The notes under the pieces are model-generated. The model made no database searches. It worked only from the letters and a program-made list of their open reading frames with translations, and was not told the origin of the DNA. A stretch of 64,000 bases of DNA from Distichodus sexfasciatus (Eukaryota; Chordata; Actinopteri; Characiformes; Distichodontidae), in contig JAVGVS010000817.1 in the NCBI GenBank assembly GCA_032718565.1, forward strand, positions 25,441 through 89,440, in the 5' to 3' direction. Within the stretch, counting starts at the first letter, position 1. Each line of letters opens with the position of its first letter. Below, one piece after another: positions 21,203 through 32,660 of this stretch. Both the position numbers and the translations under genes were made by a program.

Positions 21203-21459
21203 TGTATTGCAATGTAATGTCACAGAAGCCAGATTTCAATGAATACAAACTCAGATACACACACACACAACGCTTTTTATCATGGATTCTTGTCGCTTAT
21301 TAATGCAAATTCTCCACCAGCTTATGCTAATTTATGCTAGCACTTGATGCCGGCATAACACTGCAAATCCCATATGTGAGCCCGCAGAAATTAGCATTAG
21401 CTAGCAGAAATTAGCATTAGTTAGCGATGGGCGAGAACTCAGTATAAACGCAAGTTGGA

Positions 21460-21606
21460 GTACTCATTCAGATTGTACCACTGAGGTACTCATGAGCAAA
21501 GTACTGTCTCCCAGCACTGCCAAAAAGTTGCCCACTGCTTCTTCATGGATGGGTCAAATGCAGAGCTCACGTTTGGTTGTGGTGCACTGTGTGCTGTGCT
21601 GTGTTC
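21460..21606 (+). mobile_element. SINE-B body fragment
   Basis: 'accactgaggtactcatgag', 'cccagcactgccaaaaagtt', 'gatgggtcaaatgcagagct' and 'gtggtgcactgtgtgctgtg'. The tRNA-like head is absent. Confidence 0.85.
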
Positions 21607-22343
21607 AAGATGAATATTCACATTCACTTCAATCTCACTAGCATTTCTATGATAGATGGACAACAGTGTGTTATTGTTAGAATTTGGTAGTATTTTTACA
21701 GCAATTTATTTCAGTTTGCCTCATATGACGAGAGCGCACGAAAGCTCGGATTGTTGACTATAAAGGCTGCATGTGGATTCATAACCGTATTATCAAACTT
21801 CAAAGCGACGACTCGGCCGATACGAGAGGTGAAGCTCGTCAGCGGCATACAATGGAGCGCTCGGTTGGCTCATTTTTAACTCGGAGAAACCATGGTTACG
21901 TAGTCGGCATGAGTGGAATACGTTCAGTATGTATCTCTTCCACTTAATGAAATATGGATTCCGGTCTGGTTAACGCTTCCCGGAAAAATGTGCATAAAAA
22001 AGCTAGAGAGATCAGACTGGAGCCGAGAGCAGAATAAACATGAAGGACTGAATAAAAATGAAGGGAAATCTGCCTATTTGTTCTGTTAAAATAGTCAAAT
22101 GCAGAATGGAGGGAAGAGAGAGAGAGAGAGAGTGACAGGGAATGAGTATGCAAAATAATAATATAAATGGGATGTATTTTTGCTGACACCAAGCATTTTG
22201 AATCTCTCTACCTCGTATCCTCTTTCTCTCTCTGTTACTCTCCCTTTCTCTGTATGTTATAATAACAGCATTTTTTATTATTTCTTTGCTCTTTTTTGTA
22301 TGTCAAGATCTTTGAATGTCAAGGGCTTTCCGGAGAGTAAAGT

Positions 22344-22347
<4 letters not shown>
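21607..22347. other. Noncoding; (GA)n at 22112-22132
   Basis: No gene seen. CT-rich at 22218-22255. Confidence 0.4.

Positions 22348-22378
<31 letters not shown>
22348..22378. repeat. (GA)n microsatellite
   Basis: Perfect GA dinucleotides. A short (CATT)n lies further on at about 22773-22792. Confidence 0.95.
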
Positions 22379-22381
<3 letters not shown>

Positions 22382-22840
22382 TGAATGTGGATTTTTTGCT
22401 TATTCAGTGGAGCTCAAATCCCAAATCTCTTGTCAACTGAGGTCAGAATAAGAAATAGGAGAATAAATCAGATCTGATAAAATGTTCATTTTTATGCATT
22501 TATTATATGTGTTCATAATTGGAGACTGCAATGACGCAGTTCCCGTTATCAGATTTTGTGGCCTGTTGATAAATTGCAATATAATGTGCAACGCATGTTT
22601 AACAGTGTGTTTAGCACAAGTAACTCCACAAATACACAATACAGATGATTAAGACTTGTTAAATACTCTATATTTGCACTTGCAGTAGTTAGAACTGTTG
22701 TATTTAATGTCATGTTGTCTTGTCTGTTACTTACTCTATAGGTTGCTTCACATCTACCAGACTTCACTTAATCATTCATTCATTCATTCATTATTTGAAC
22801 GACTTAATCTCTATCTGGACTGTGGGGCCCGAGTCTATGC

Positions 22841-22938
22841 CGGAACTCAGGGATGCAGTGGTGGTAGTGATGAAGGTAGGACTCGAACCCACAACCATCC
22901 AGAGGCAAATATCCTAACCACTAGACCACCACCCCTCA
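22841..22938 (-). mobile_element. SINE-A head fragment
   Basis: Minus strand: 'ggtggtctagtggttaggat' (A box) and 'gggttcgagtcc' (B box, plus 22879-22890). The body and L2 tail are missing. Its 5' end faces that of the SINE-B starting 50 bp to the right. Confidence 0.8.
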
Positions 22939-22987
22939 TCGTTTTACAAATATCAAGCTTAGCTTCCATCATCTGGAAGTGTAATAA

Positions 22988-23200
22988 TGTAATAGTTAGG
23001 GAGTTAGCCCCATGATTGGAAGGTCGCTGATTCAAGTCCTGGCACGGTAAATGTACTCATGAGTACGGTACCATCCCCAAGCCACTGCTTCCCGGGCGCT
23101 GCCAAAAAAGCTGACCACTGCACCTTCATGGATGATTCAAATGCAGAGGTCATATGTGGTTGTGGTGGACTGTATTGTGTGTTCACAACAACAAATAATT
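22988..23200 (+). mobile_element. SINE-B, near full length
   Basis: 'gtaatagttagggagttagc', B box 'gattcaagtcc', 'gtactcatgagtacggtacc', 'aagccactgcttcccgggcg', 'attcaaatgcagaggtcata' and 3' 'gtgtgttcacaacaacaaat'. Confidence 0.88.
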
Positions 23201-24399
23201 ACTCACTTAAAAGGCATCATTAAAAGGGTTGTCTTGGCACTTTCCTGGTTGTCGTTGGAAATAGGAAAATACTCTTAATGTCAGGGATGATAAAATAAAT
23301 AGCGCACACAGAATATTGACATATCAAAGAGGAGCTTTTTGGCACTGAATGAGCACTTTTGTGCTTATTTTTGAATTATTTTTGTGTATTGCATTACAAA
23401 AAGGAAAGATTCCAAGTCGTGTATGAAAGTGTTGCCTGAAGACATTCTGTGACAACATGAAAATCAAAATCAAAAAGGCAGCTCGTCATTGTACAATATT
23501 TCTTTTGTCCACCTCTTTCAGGGTTGCATTTTACACCGTAATAAAAGTTGTGTGAGTGTGTATGTGTTGCCATTGCTTTGGGATTCAACAGACAGTTCTT
23601 TCATAAATAAGGGATTTGTGAAGATAATAACACACAGGTCGCTTGCTTTTGGGGGGCTTTAAATTGGGGTCTGTAGTCATTTTGAAGTCGCCGTCTATGT
23701 TTGCTTCTCCTTAATAAATGTCCTATTTGTCCTCCGACACAATATACACAACATTTCCCAAGCGCCATGAGAAAGTGTTCACACTCATTCCCTCTTCAGT
23801 CCACATCCCATATTGCTTTCATCCTCGTCCGCTCTTCCTATTATTTTCACTCCCTCTTACATATGCACAGAGTCACTCACCAGAACCTAATAATAAAAAA
23901 GAGAATCTGACAAAAAATAGTCCACGCCATCTGCCCCATGAAGCATGGCAAGAGCGATTCCAAGGCCAAAGTTGACCAGTTTCAATTATGAGATGTTGAA
24001 ATTAACAGATAGTGAAGAATTCCTGATACACATAGTCAAAATAAGTTACGACAAAACTCAAAATATGAAAGACATTTAAATGTTAATCAAAAGAGATTTG
24101 ATGAAATTAGCTTTTACCCAACTGCTGCTAAAAGCAAAGACGTGCGCTTTAATTTAGTCATATTAGAATGAAACTTGTTACATTACAAATGAGTAGAATA
24201 AAATTTTCAGTTAAAATATTTTTAGTTCCTGCATGATTTCATTTGTATTATGTTTTCAAACTGTTTTCAACAAAAGGTGGAACACAGCAAGAGAAGGTGT
24301 GTGAAAAGTTGTAGTGAAAATTATACCAAAAAATACAAAAAATTTATGTTAAACGGAATCATTACTATATATTTATTTTTTAAAGCAAAAGTATTTCTC
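23201..24399. other. Noncoding, AT-rich
   Basis: No gene, SINE or transposon end recognised. Confidence 0.4.
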
Positions 24400-24860
24400 T
24401 CGACTTTGTCTCTCTCATGTCACCCATTCTTTCTTTCTTTCTACATCCACCTCTTTCTCTCCTGCTTCCTCTCTTTTTTCACCCTTTCTTTCTGTCTGTC
24501 TTTTTCCCACCTTTTTCTGCTCCTCTCCCATTTTACACCAACATTCTTTGTTTCTACATCCACCTCTCTTTCTCTCCACTTTCCTCTCACTCATTCCTTT
24601 CTTTTTCCCAATGCCCACCTCTTTCTCTTATTTTACACCCTCTTTTCCTCTTCCTTTTTCCCAATGCCCACCTCTTTCTCCCATTTTACGCAAACTTTCT
24701 CTCTCTTTCTTTCTTTTTCTCTGTGTCCAACTCTTTCTATCATTGTACACCATCTTTCCCTTTCTTTTTATTCTTTTCCCCCATGTCCACCTCTTTCTCT
24801 ATCGCTCTCTCATTTTCCACTCCCATTCTTTTTTTTTCTTCTTTCTCTTCTTTCACACTC
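24400..24860. repeat. Polypyrimidine minisatellite, locus 3
   Basis: Unit of roughly 60-70 bp: TTTTTCCCAATGCCCACCTC, then TTTCTCTCATTTTACACC, then CTTTCTTTC. About six copies. The same words occur at 16330-16580 and 17225-17600. Overlapping phenylalanine/serine-rich frames are not genes. Confidence 0.8.
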
Positions 24861-24994
24861 ATTTTAAACCGGAAGAGCCCGAGTGTGCAGTGCTGCTAAG
24901 CTGCATCCAAACGCTGTATTTTAGAATGAACTGTATGGAGTGAGACATGTAATCTAACATTAACACATGATTTACATTTTTATTAATAACTCTA

Positions 24995-25330
24995 TCACAA
25001 CAACTCTCGCGCGGCAGGGGAGCCACGTGGCGCCAGGTCGCGCGCGAGTTCCGGCTTTAAGGCTGCGCGCGCCGCGCACGTGTCCTGCGCTCACTTCCGC
25101 TACAACATGGCGCTCCCCGCAGCGGGTCAGGCGGCGCTCAGAGGACTCCGACAGCTGTTATTACACAAAAACAAGGTGACTTTTACACATTTTATTACAC
25201 AAAACTCTACATGAACTCACTCCTCACCGCACTGCGGCCGTCACTCCCGCCTCGGCTCGCTTTGTGCTGCTGTCAGGTGCGATGAGCAGAGTTGACGAGA
25301 CACTTTTACCACACGTAAACTAACATAGAA
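24995..25330 (+). promoter_or_regulatory. suclg2: CpG-rich suclg2 promoter
   Basis: A GC- and CpG-dense island ('cgcgcgcgccgcgcacg') begins about 110 bp upstream of the start codon and runs into intron 1, within otherwise AT-rich DNA. It has two CACGTG E boxes (25024-25029 within CCACGTGG; 25077-25082) and two ETS-type sites (TTCCGG at 25049-25054; ACTTCCGC at 25093-25100, 7 bp before the ATG). ETS/GABP (NRF-2) sites are common in nuclear genes for mitochondrial enzymes. No convincing TATA box, so dispersed initiation is expected. The transcription start is not determined. Confidence 0.75.
25107..25175 (+). CDS. suclg2: suclg2 exon 1: start codon and transit peptide
   Basis: Encodes 23 residues starting MALPAAGQAALRGLRQLL and ending HKNK. 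This is an Arg/Leu/Ala-rich amphipathic segment without acidic residues, as expected for the mitochondrial transit peptide of succinyl-CoA ligase [GDP-forming] subunit beta. The start is chosen because it is the first ATG in the CpG promoter, has a good context (acaacATGG), and leads to an AAG|gtgact donor at 25175/25176 in phase 0, exactly matching the phase-0 acceptor of exon 2. The enzyme (alpha Suclg1 plus this beta subunit) carries out succinyl-CoA + GDP + Pi to succinate + CoA + GTP in the matrix, in the TCA cycle. Transit peptides are poorly conserved, so exon 1 rests on context, reading frame and splice phase rather than direct similarity. Confidence 0.82.
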
Positions 25331-25730
25331 TCATCTGCCGATTATTAACGTCTTAATAACGTCACAAATGAATATTAATCCCTCAAAGAGCATGTGTTTA
25401 AGCGTGGTGCGGAGTCTGAGCTTCATGGCAAGCTTGTTTGGCTGGTGAGGTTGGACTAAAATAAGGTGCAAACTGTATATAATGTATGTAATTCGTGTCA
25501 CGCATGTGATCTTCTTTAACCCTCACCTTTGCACCCTAATGCACTTTGGTCCTGGTAAGGTTTGTTATTAATTTTATTAATATTGCATGTTCCAATAAGT
25601 TTTCATTGAGCCATATTCAAATATTACCTGTTACTGAAAGCATTAACGAAAACCTCATTACTGAAGTTGAATTAAGAATGAAGTATTTCTGGTCCCTGCA
25701 TTATGGTTGGGTGGACTGACGGATAGATAG
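25176..25730 (+). other. suclg2 intron 1, 5' part
   Basis: The start of the 14.7 kb intron 1 (25176-39883). CpG-rich to about 25330, then AT-rich with no feature seen. Confidence 0.6.
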
Positions 25731-25810
25731 ATAGGTAATAATAATCTTTATTTATATAGCACCTTTCATACACAGAAATGCATCCTAATGTGCTTTATGT
25801 AAAGTATTAA
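25731..25810 (-). mobile_element. Non-LTR retroelement 3' tail fragment
   Basis: Minus strand: 'aaaggtgctatataaataaa' followed by 'gattattattacc', a 3' end very common in fish LINE families. Only the tail is recognisable. Confidence 0.5.
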
Positions 25811-26984
25811 ATCAATCAAAAAACAAAAAAAGAAGCAACTAGCTATTAGAGAAGTAGCATTTGGAGTTTAAATAAGCAAAAATAACAAATAATACAGATA
25901 AAAAGAAATAAAAGATAAACAAATACTATTAGTCCTGATTAATATTTACGTAAGCACTAGCTCATACACCTACACAAATGAATAAAAATCAGAGCATGCA
26001 AAAAATCAGACAAACAGAACAGCATTACAAGAGAATTATAGAAGAACAGTTATCCTGAATAATAATGTAAATAAATAAACTAAAGACATGATGTAAATAA
26101 TATAAATAGTATATATGATATGTTGATTTAAATAAATATGCTACAAAAATGGATAGGTAATAGCTAAAAAAATGCATGCACATTACACAGTAAAGAACTA
26201 AATAAAAGCCAGGGTAAAAATGTATATTTTCAACTGTTTTTTTACGTGTTGCTTATTGCAAATCTTTGGCGACATATTTCTTGTTATTAGGATTAGGAAG
26301 TTTAGGAAATTTAGTTCTTCTGTACTGTGTTGTCCCGTGTTGTCTAATCACGGCCCACATGGTTTAACCTCTCGTCAAAAAGTGCAGATAGCGCAAGAAA
26401 TACAGGGTCCAAAGTTCATCTGCTGTGTAAAATCACTCTCGTTTATTTGGTTTCACACACATACACACACTGTCCTTGTGGCTTTCTTTAACTTTTACTA
26501 TGAATTAAGATGAACAAAACCCAAACTCTGAACTCATCAGCATCATTTTACTCCCCTATCTTTAGCTCACATTTATTCCTTCTCTTACTCGCTCTGTGGA
26601 AAAGGTCAAATGGTTGTCAGAACTTTGGCTGTTTAAGCAACAAGCTGATCTGCATCTGTGCCGGTCTCTGTGTGATAAGTTTTGTCTGTCTTCTCTAAGA
26701 CTGCCTCAGATATGATTAGAGAATCAGAGAATAGTTTGCATATCGTTTAGGATTTGATCAATATGTGTTGTTCAGGGCTAATACCGATACTGATTATTCA
26801 GCAAGGAGACTAAGCACTGATTATGTGTCTGCTGTAACGCAAAAATTAATTTATATGCCTTTTAGCGTTTGATTAATTCCTGAGACATTTCCCTCATGTT
26901 TCTTAGCACAAAAAGTGCAGCAAACTCGTAGCTTCTGGTGTCAGACATCTAACCAGTCATACAGTACGGTGCCTTCGTCTGTGT
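25811..26984. other. Intron 1, AT-rich noncoding
   Basis: A-rich 25810-26200. 26765-26835 contains 'gctaataccgatactgatta', which resembles the TATCGG-type DNA-transposon remnants. No exon seen. Confidence 0.4.
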
Positions 26985-27260
26985 TGTTGATTTGTTTTGT
27001 TTTGTTTGTTCATTTGGTTTTTGTTTGTTGGTTGGTTTGTTCTTTATTTTGTTAACTCATTGTTTGTTCATCCTTTTGTTGTGCTTGTTGTTCATTTATT
27101 AGATTGTTTCTTTTGTTGATTTGTTTACTTTTTTGTTTATCCATTGGTTTGTTTTTTTTGTTCTTTAGTTTTTGTTTGTTGGTTGTTTTTTTGTTTGTTT
27201 ATTTTGTTCATTTGTTTGCTTTGTTTCTCAGTTGGTTTGTTGTTTGTCCATTCATTCTTC
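26985..27260. repeat. (TTTG)n-rich degenerate simple repeat
   Basis: GTTTG, TTTGTT and TTGGTT words dominate for about 275 bp. It is followed by a short pyrimidine stretch. Confidence 0.8.
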
Positions 27261-28384
27261 TTTTTTCTCCATTTTTTCTTTCCTCCCTTCCCTCTCTCCT
27301 GAACACACTTATTTTAATTGCCTAACCTGCCGGAGCCCAACCTCCATTTTAGTGGCATTTTCTAACATTGTAAAAATACTGTATTGTAAACGGGAATTTG
27401 CTTTTACTGCGTCAGTTTTGTCATTTCTACTCTTGCTCAGTCTTCTGCTGATTACACAACACATTCTCCTTTAAGAGCAGAAACGAAACCCAGGCAAACA
27501 TGTAAAGTAGGTGGTGAAGCATGGGAGGAGAACATAGCCAAGAATACTAGAGTAAATAAAGTTAACTCGCGGCCTTTTGACCTCGGCAGCCTACATTTTG
27601 TAGGTTGGGGGATATTTCTGAGTCGGCCTCAGTTTCTCCGGTTTTCTGTCCTTGCTGTGATCCCTAAATAGTGCTAAAAGGGCTGTTGGCACATGAAACA
27701 TTGGCACGGGGTGTGGAGACTCATGCTCGAGTGAGTCCTGGATTAACTGCCATTTTCTCTTCACTTCACTTTGCTGTAAGGTCACATTAACCCCAAATCT
27801 CTCTTATAAATCTCGCCTCTTATGAAGTTTGACAGTAGGGAATGAAGCAGTGTGGTGCAGGGCAAAAGTTTGGGTTTTGGTTTTGATGGACTGCTCTGCT
27901 CTGCCAGAGGGACGAGTCTGAGAGAGTTGCTGTCCAGAAGTGCAGAATGACTGCATTTTATAGCAAGTAAAGGTTTCCCATATTTACTTGCAGCGTCGCT
28001 CTGAAAGCACTGCTTTAGCCCTGCCGGCTTTTTGGCCCAGATGTTTTGTCATGTCCAGCAGATGTGATGGACGTGGGCGCTGGATAATGTTGGCTCTGGG
28101 GGAAACGGGATCGCTCGAGCTTAAAGAGTCCAATGTGTATGTGAGTGTGAGAGTTCGTTTCAACTTCTACAAACTTGGCATTAATAAAAGTTAATATAAT
28201 TAAAAAGAGAGAAGCTGTTTCAAATCTGCAGTAAACTGCTTAAATTTAGTTCTGTGGAGAATCACATTCATAAAGGTGCAGATTAAATTAATGAGAGCGA
28301 CTGCATCACTTCATCTGCTTCTTTACACGTCAGATTTACTTCAGAAAAATCAGACCATCCAGTCCTACCACACCACCATGTCCG
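27261..28384. other. Intron 1, noncoding
   Basis: No gene or recognisable repeat seen. Confidence 0.4.
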
Positions 28385-28649
28385 CTCTAGAGATGAGTAA
28401 TTAATTGAAAATTAATCGAAATTGACGTTCAGAACCTCTACTCAGTGTAATATAGCCCTGGAAAATTATTTCAGTGATTTTAAAAATCCTGCTTTTTTAA
28501 ACTTTAAAACATTTATTCTTTCATTAGACAATTAATAATTTGAGTGTAATTACAGTAGAAACCTTTAATAGCAAAAAGCTAGATAAAATAAACCCTTATT
28601 AATCGTAATCCAGGTAAAATGTTCGATTAAATATCGCCCAGCCCTAAAC
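28385..28649. mobile_element. hAT-like non-autonomous element (ATCGCCCAGCCCTA end)
   Basis: Starts 'ctagagatgagtaattaatt' and ends 'aatatcgcccagccctaaac'. The segment 'attgacgttcagaacctcta' recurs inverted at 36580-36637, showing a dispersed family. No target duplication identified. Confidence 0.45.
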
Positions 28650-29190
28650 ACTGCTCTTTTCATCTTCTTCATTCATAAGCCAGCAAACTTTGTTGTGTTG
28701 TTGTTGATGCTCCTGCAGCAGCAGGAGGATAAAATAAATAATTAAATAAATAAATCCCGGCCGGTTTTATCTCGCGGTCCAGGCGGGAATTTTCGGCGTT
28801 AGATTGGCGTTTATCTGGCATCGAGCGGCTGGCGTCGAGGCGTCGCTCTCCGCATTGTTGGCGACAAACGGCGGAAAATGGAATTGGAGCTGTCATAGCG
28901 AACGCCACTGAATCGCCACGATAGCCGCCTGTCACTCTCACGTCCTCGGTTCCGGAACAGCGGACAGCGAGCGCGCTGATCATCAAACTCATATCTCAGA
29001 GTACAGCTCTTAAGAAAAAGAAATAAATAACAGAGAAAGGTGTTCCAGAAACGGGTTTGGCTAGACGTCGGCCGTCGGAAGTCTCCGGATTGATGACGCG
29101 ACAGCTGCGGAAAGTTTGTCCTTCAAATGCCAAGTTCCGGGCAAAGAACTTTAACCCAGAGATGATAAGATGTGGTTAATAGTAGATATG
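28650..29190. other. Intron 1, noncoding, partly GC-rich
   Basis: 28755-28980 is GC-rich with CpGs and has GGCGTT words. An open frame on the minus strand has no known domain. Confidence 0.35.
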
Positions 29191-29636
29191 AACTAGGACT
29201 GCACAATATATTCAAAATGTATCGTCATCATGGTATCAACTTATACATATATATGTATAGATATAAAATATACATATTGCAACTGCTTGATTGCGTAAAA
29301 ATATATGTGGCCAATCAGATGGAGCCCAACTGCCCCGAACGCCCGTCCCCATGTAGATGCAGTAACACCTCGGATTCATGTCTTTTTTTAAGTTACGTCA
29401 CTAATTTTAAAATTATTATGGAAAAAATAACATTTAATAAAAATCACGTAATAATTTTATGTATGCTATTTAAAAATAAGTGCATAAGTGTAAATAACCA
29501 ATAACAACCCTAATATATCATAAAATCAAATGTTTAATACATAAAATACTATAAAAGGCACAAAAGATGAGTTACGATGCTTCAGCTTAGGATTTCTTGA
29601 TCTCCGATGTTGTGATATTGTGCATCCCTTACTACA
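29191..29636. mobile_element. hAT-like element with TAGG-CTGCACAATAT ends
   Basis: Left end 'ctaggactgcacaatatatt' and right end 'gatattgtgcatcccttact' are imperfect inverted repeats of the widespread TAGGGCTGCACRATAT type. The interior is AT-rich without a transposase. Confidence 0.5.
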
Positions 29637-30094
29637 AACTGTAGGGAATATTTCATCTGCAGTCCTTTACGTTAATTAATTAATTAACTCATGATTTAAC
29701 TAGTTAATGTTATATTACTATTGTGCTTTTCTAGACCTCACAGTGCTTCATTAAGAGTCTTTATTGACTTATTGACTATATTGTTCTTACGCAGTTTTCA
29801 TCAAGATCCAGACTTTTATTTTTAAGACCAGTGTTTGATTATTTGAGTTTTTTGTCAGACTGATTTAAAGCCGTTAAATTCTCTGAGAGCTTCATGAACC
29901 CACTTTTTAAAAAACTTTATAATCTTATGCACCACTCAACATTTGCCATGAACATTTCTCAAATAGTTTCCAGGAAGTGCAGGGTTTGGTAATAATTTAC
30001 TACGCTCGCAGGATGACCTGCACAATTCTGGAAAAAATGTCAATCAGGATTTTTAAATATATACACACTGTGTCTATATATGTATATATGTATA
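29637..30094. other. Intron 1, AT-rich noncoding
   Basis: No feature recognised. It ends with the left TA target site of the fold-back element. Confidence 0.4.
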
Positions 30095-30568
30095 CAGTAC
30101 TGTGCAAAAGTTTTAGGCAGGTGTGAAAAAATGCTGTAAACAAAGAATGCTTTCAAAAATGGAAGTGTTAATCATTTATTTTCATCAATCAACAAAATGC
30201 AGTGAATGAACAAAAGAGAAATCTAAATCAAATCAATATTTTCCATATTTGGTGTGACCACCCTTTGCCTTCAAAACAGCATCAATTCTTCTAGAGTACC
30301 TTGCACACAGTTTTTGAAGGAACTTCGGCTGGTAGGTTGTTCCAGAAACTATCTTGGAGAACTAACCACAGATCTATAATCCTATAATCCTGCAAATAAT
30401 ATATTGACTATAATCCTACAAAAATAATATAATGACTATAATCCTACAAAAATCCTGACTTTGTGCAAGTGTACCTAGAAAAATTGATGCTGGTTTGAAG
30501 GCAAAAAAGGTAATAAAAAAGGTAGATTTTTCTTTTGTTACGCTCACTTTAAAATTTTATCATTGATA

Positions 30569-30644
<76 letters not shown>

Positions 30645-30708
30645 CCCAAAAGCATTCTTTGTTTACAGCATTTTTTCCACACCTGCCTAAAACTTTTGCA
30701 CAGTACTG
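30095..30708. mobile_element. Fold-back Tc1/mariner-type element (two 3' ends in inverted orientation)
   Basis: Termini CAGTACTGTGCAAAAGTTTT(AGGCAGGTGTG) are inverted at the two ends, with TA on both flanks (30093-30094 and 30709-30710), as in Tc1/mariner elements. Both arms carry the transposase C-terminal coding remnant. Left arm, minus strand: a frame reading LQDSFWNNLPAEVPSK, then after a frame break IDAVLKAKGGHTKYG. Right arm, plus strand near 30482-30515: a decayed second copy of the same region (IDAGLKAKK). So the element is a long inverted repeat made from two copies of the 3' half, not a simple internal deletion. A (TA)n expansion lies in the right arm (30575-30635). No functional transposase. 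Confidence 0.85.
30575..30635. repeat. (AT)n microsatellite
   Basis: About 30 AT units within the right arm of the fold-back element; a likely expansion after insertion. Confidence 0.95.
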
Positions 30709-30728
30709 TATATGTGTGTATATGCTTT

Positions 30729-31163
30729 AGAGATAAACCCGATATTACTTTTTCCAGGGCCGTGTCGATACCCGATTATTAACTAGTTAGCAGGGCGATA
30801 TTTGGAACCGATAATACATACAAAATTTAAATTTTACAGACACCTTTAACTTTTAATCGCTTTTACATTGTTATAAATACTTGTAGACTTTTTTATGTAA
30901 TTTCAATTAAACTTTAAATAATATTAAATAAAACATTTTAGTAAGATCTCGTGTGACATATGGCCAATCAGAGACTGTTGTGGGCGAGACATTAAATGAA
31001 GCTTGAGTCGAGAAAACGGCACAGAGAAGAGGCGAGCCACAGCAAGCGCGCACAGCCTTAATTACTTAATATTGGTGATACTCAAAATTAGACCCTGACA
31101 CTGATAAACAAAATGCCTAATACTGACCCCGATAATCGACTCAACTGATAATCCGATTCGCCG
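30729..31163. mobile_element. Probable DNA-transposon remnant, GATATCGG type
   Basis: Left 'gagataaacccgatattact' ... 'cgtgtcgatacccgattatt'; right 'accccgataatcgactcaac' ... 'gataatccgattcgccgcc'. The ends are imperfectly complementary. No target duplication. Confidence 0.35.
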
Positions 31164-31924
31164 CCAACCATATATGTACTTAATCTTAGCCTTGATAAGA
31201 TATTTGATTATTTTCAAAAGTCTATTAGCAATGAAAAAGGAATTATCATCATTAGTAATATTAATAATAATAAAAAGTGATAATAATTCACACACTGTAC
31301 ATGGCTTAAATAAATGCGTTGAGTAAAAGTAAAGAGTGTGTTATGGTGCAGTATGGTTGATGGTCAAGTGTGGCGTTTGAGCAGAAGACTGTAGGTCTGA
31401 ATCCGAGCAGCGGATGAGTGGAGGATGGAAGGGCGGACGGGGTTGTCGTTTTGGGGGAGACGAGGTGCGTCGACGATGCGGTTTCCTTAGAGCCCGGACT
31501 TGAAAGCGGGCTCGGCTCCTTTCATCTGCGTGCGGCGAGAACACATTTCCATTGGTCCGCCCGCCAGGACACAACACAGCAAGTTTTTGCGGTACCGGAT
31601 TTAGATCATCATTTGGCCAAGAGTTAATAGAGGCGCTGGTGAGGCTCGGCAGCACCGTTTAGACGTTCTCAATAATGTAGGAGGAGCAGCGGTTCCTGTA
31701 CGCCCAGCTGAGACTTCATCTACAGTACCTGATGGTGGTGGTGGTGGTGGTTGTGTTGGAGTTGGTGTGTAAGAAACTGGCCAGCTCTCTCAGTGTTCAG
31801 GTGTTCAACGTCATCACCAAAATACACTCTACACTGCTCCAGCTGCTTCATCAACACTACTGCTGAGATTCTTCTCTCCGTTTCACTTGCTCTGATCATA
31901 TCACTCTTCTTTACAGGATTTCAT
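31164..31924. other. Intron 1, noncoding
   Basis: (GGT)n at about 31734-31751. Open frames around 31340-31655 have no known domain. No exon supported. Confidence 0.4.
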
Positions 31925-32660
31925 CTTCTCACACCTTCATTCCTTTCTTCCATCCATCCATCCATCCTTCCATCCATCCATACTTGGGTCCATACTTCTT
32001 ACTTACTTGCTTTTTACTTATGTATTTCTTCCTTCCATCCTTCCTTCTTTTCTTCTTTCTTGTCTTCATTTTTTCTTCTTCTTTTCCTCTCTTCCTCTCT
32101 CCCTCCTTGTCCTCATTTTTCTTTCTTCGTTCTCTTCTCTTCCTTTCTTCCTCCTTGTCTTCCTTTTTTCTCACTTCCTTCTTTTCATCTCCCCTCTTCC
32201 TTTCTTCCTCCTGTTCCTTTTTTCTGTCCTTCTGTACTTTTCTTCCGCCTTTTCTTTTTTTCTTCCTTCCTTCTTTTCTTCTGTTCCTTTCTTCCTCCTT
32301 GCCTTCCTTTGTTCATTCTTCCTTCTTTCCTTTCTTTTTTCTTTCTTTTCCTCCTTACCATCCTTGCTTTTCATTACTGACCTCTTTCTCTTCCTTGCCT
32401 TCCTCCTTACCATCCTTTCTTCCTTCTTTGATTTTTTGATTCTTTCATCTTTCCTTTCTTCCTTCATTCACCTTTTCTTTTTTCATTTCTTCTTTCCTTC
32501 CTTCCTCTTCTATTCCTTTCTTTTTTCTTCCTTTATTTCTCTCTTTCTTCCTTTTTTTGTACTCTCTTTTCTTACTTGCTTCCTTTCTTGTTTTTAACTG
32601 TCACATAAACTCCTTTTCCTCCCCCTCTTTCTCTTTCGCTCTCTTGCTCTTTACTTCTTT
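31925..32660. repeat. Polypyrimidine tract, about 735 bp
   Basis: TTCC/TTCT/CCTT-rich on the + strand with (CATC)n at 31951-31980. All three forward frames stay open for long stretches as phenylalanine/serine/leucine runs because the tract lacks purines; these are not genes. Confidence 0.92.

Noticed and set aside
22841..23200. Two divergent tRNA-like heads that could be called tRNA genes
   Set aside because: They continue into SINE bodies and lack a complete cloverleaf and anticodon arm.
24250..24943. Forward frames of 131-205 codons just upstream of suclg2
   Set aside because: Polypyrimidine minisatellite translated in several frames, not a neighbouring gene.
1..25000. Exons of TAFA1, which lies on the 5' side of SUCLG2 in mammals
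   Set aside because: No cysteine-rich TAFA-like exon was recognised on either strand. Small exons could still be missed by eye.
31751..32597. Long overlapping forward frames of 150-209 codons rich in Phe, Ser and Leu
   Set aside because: They exist in all three forward frames because the tract lacks purines and so lacks stop codons. No domain, no splice context.
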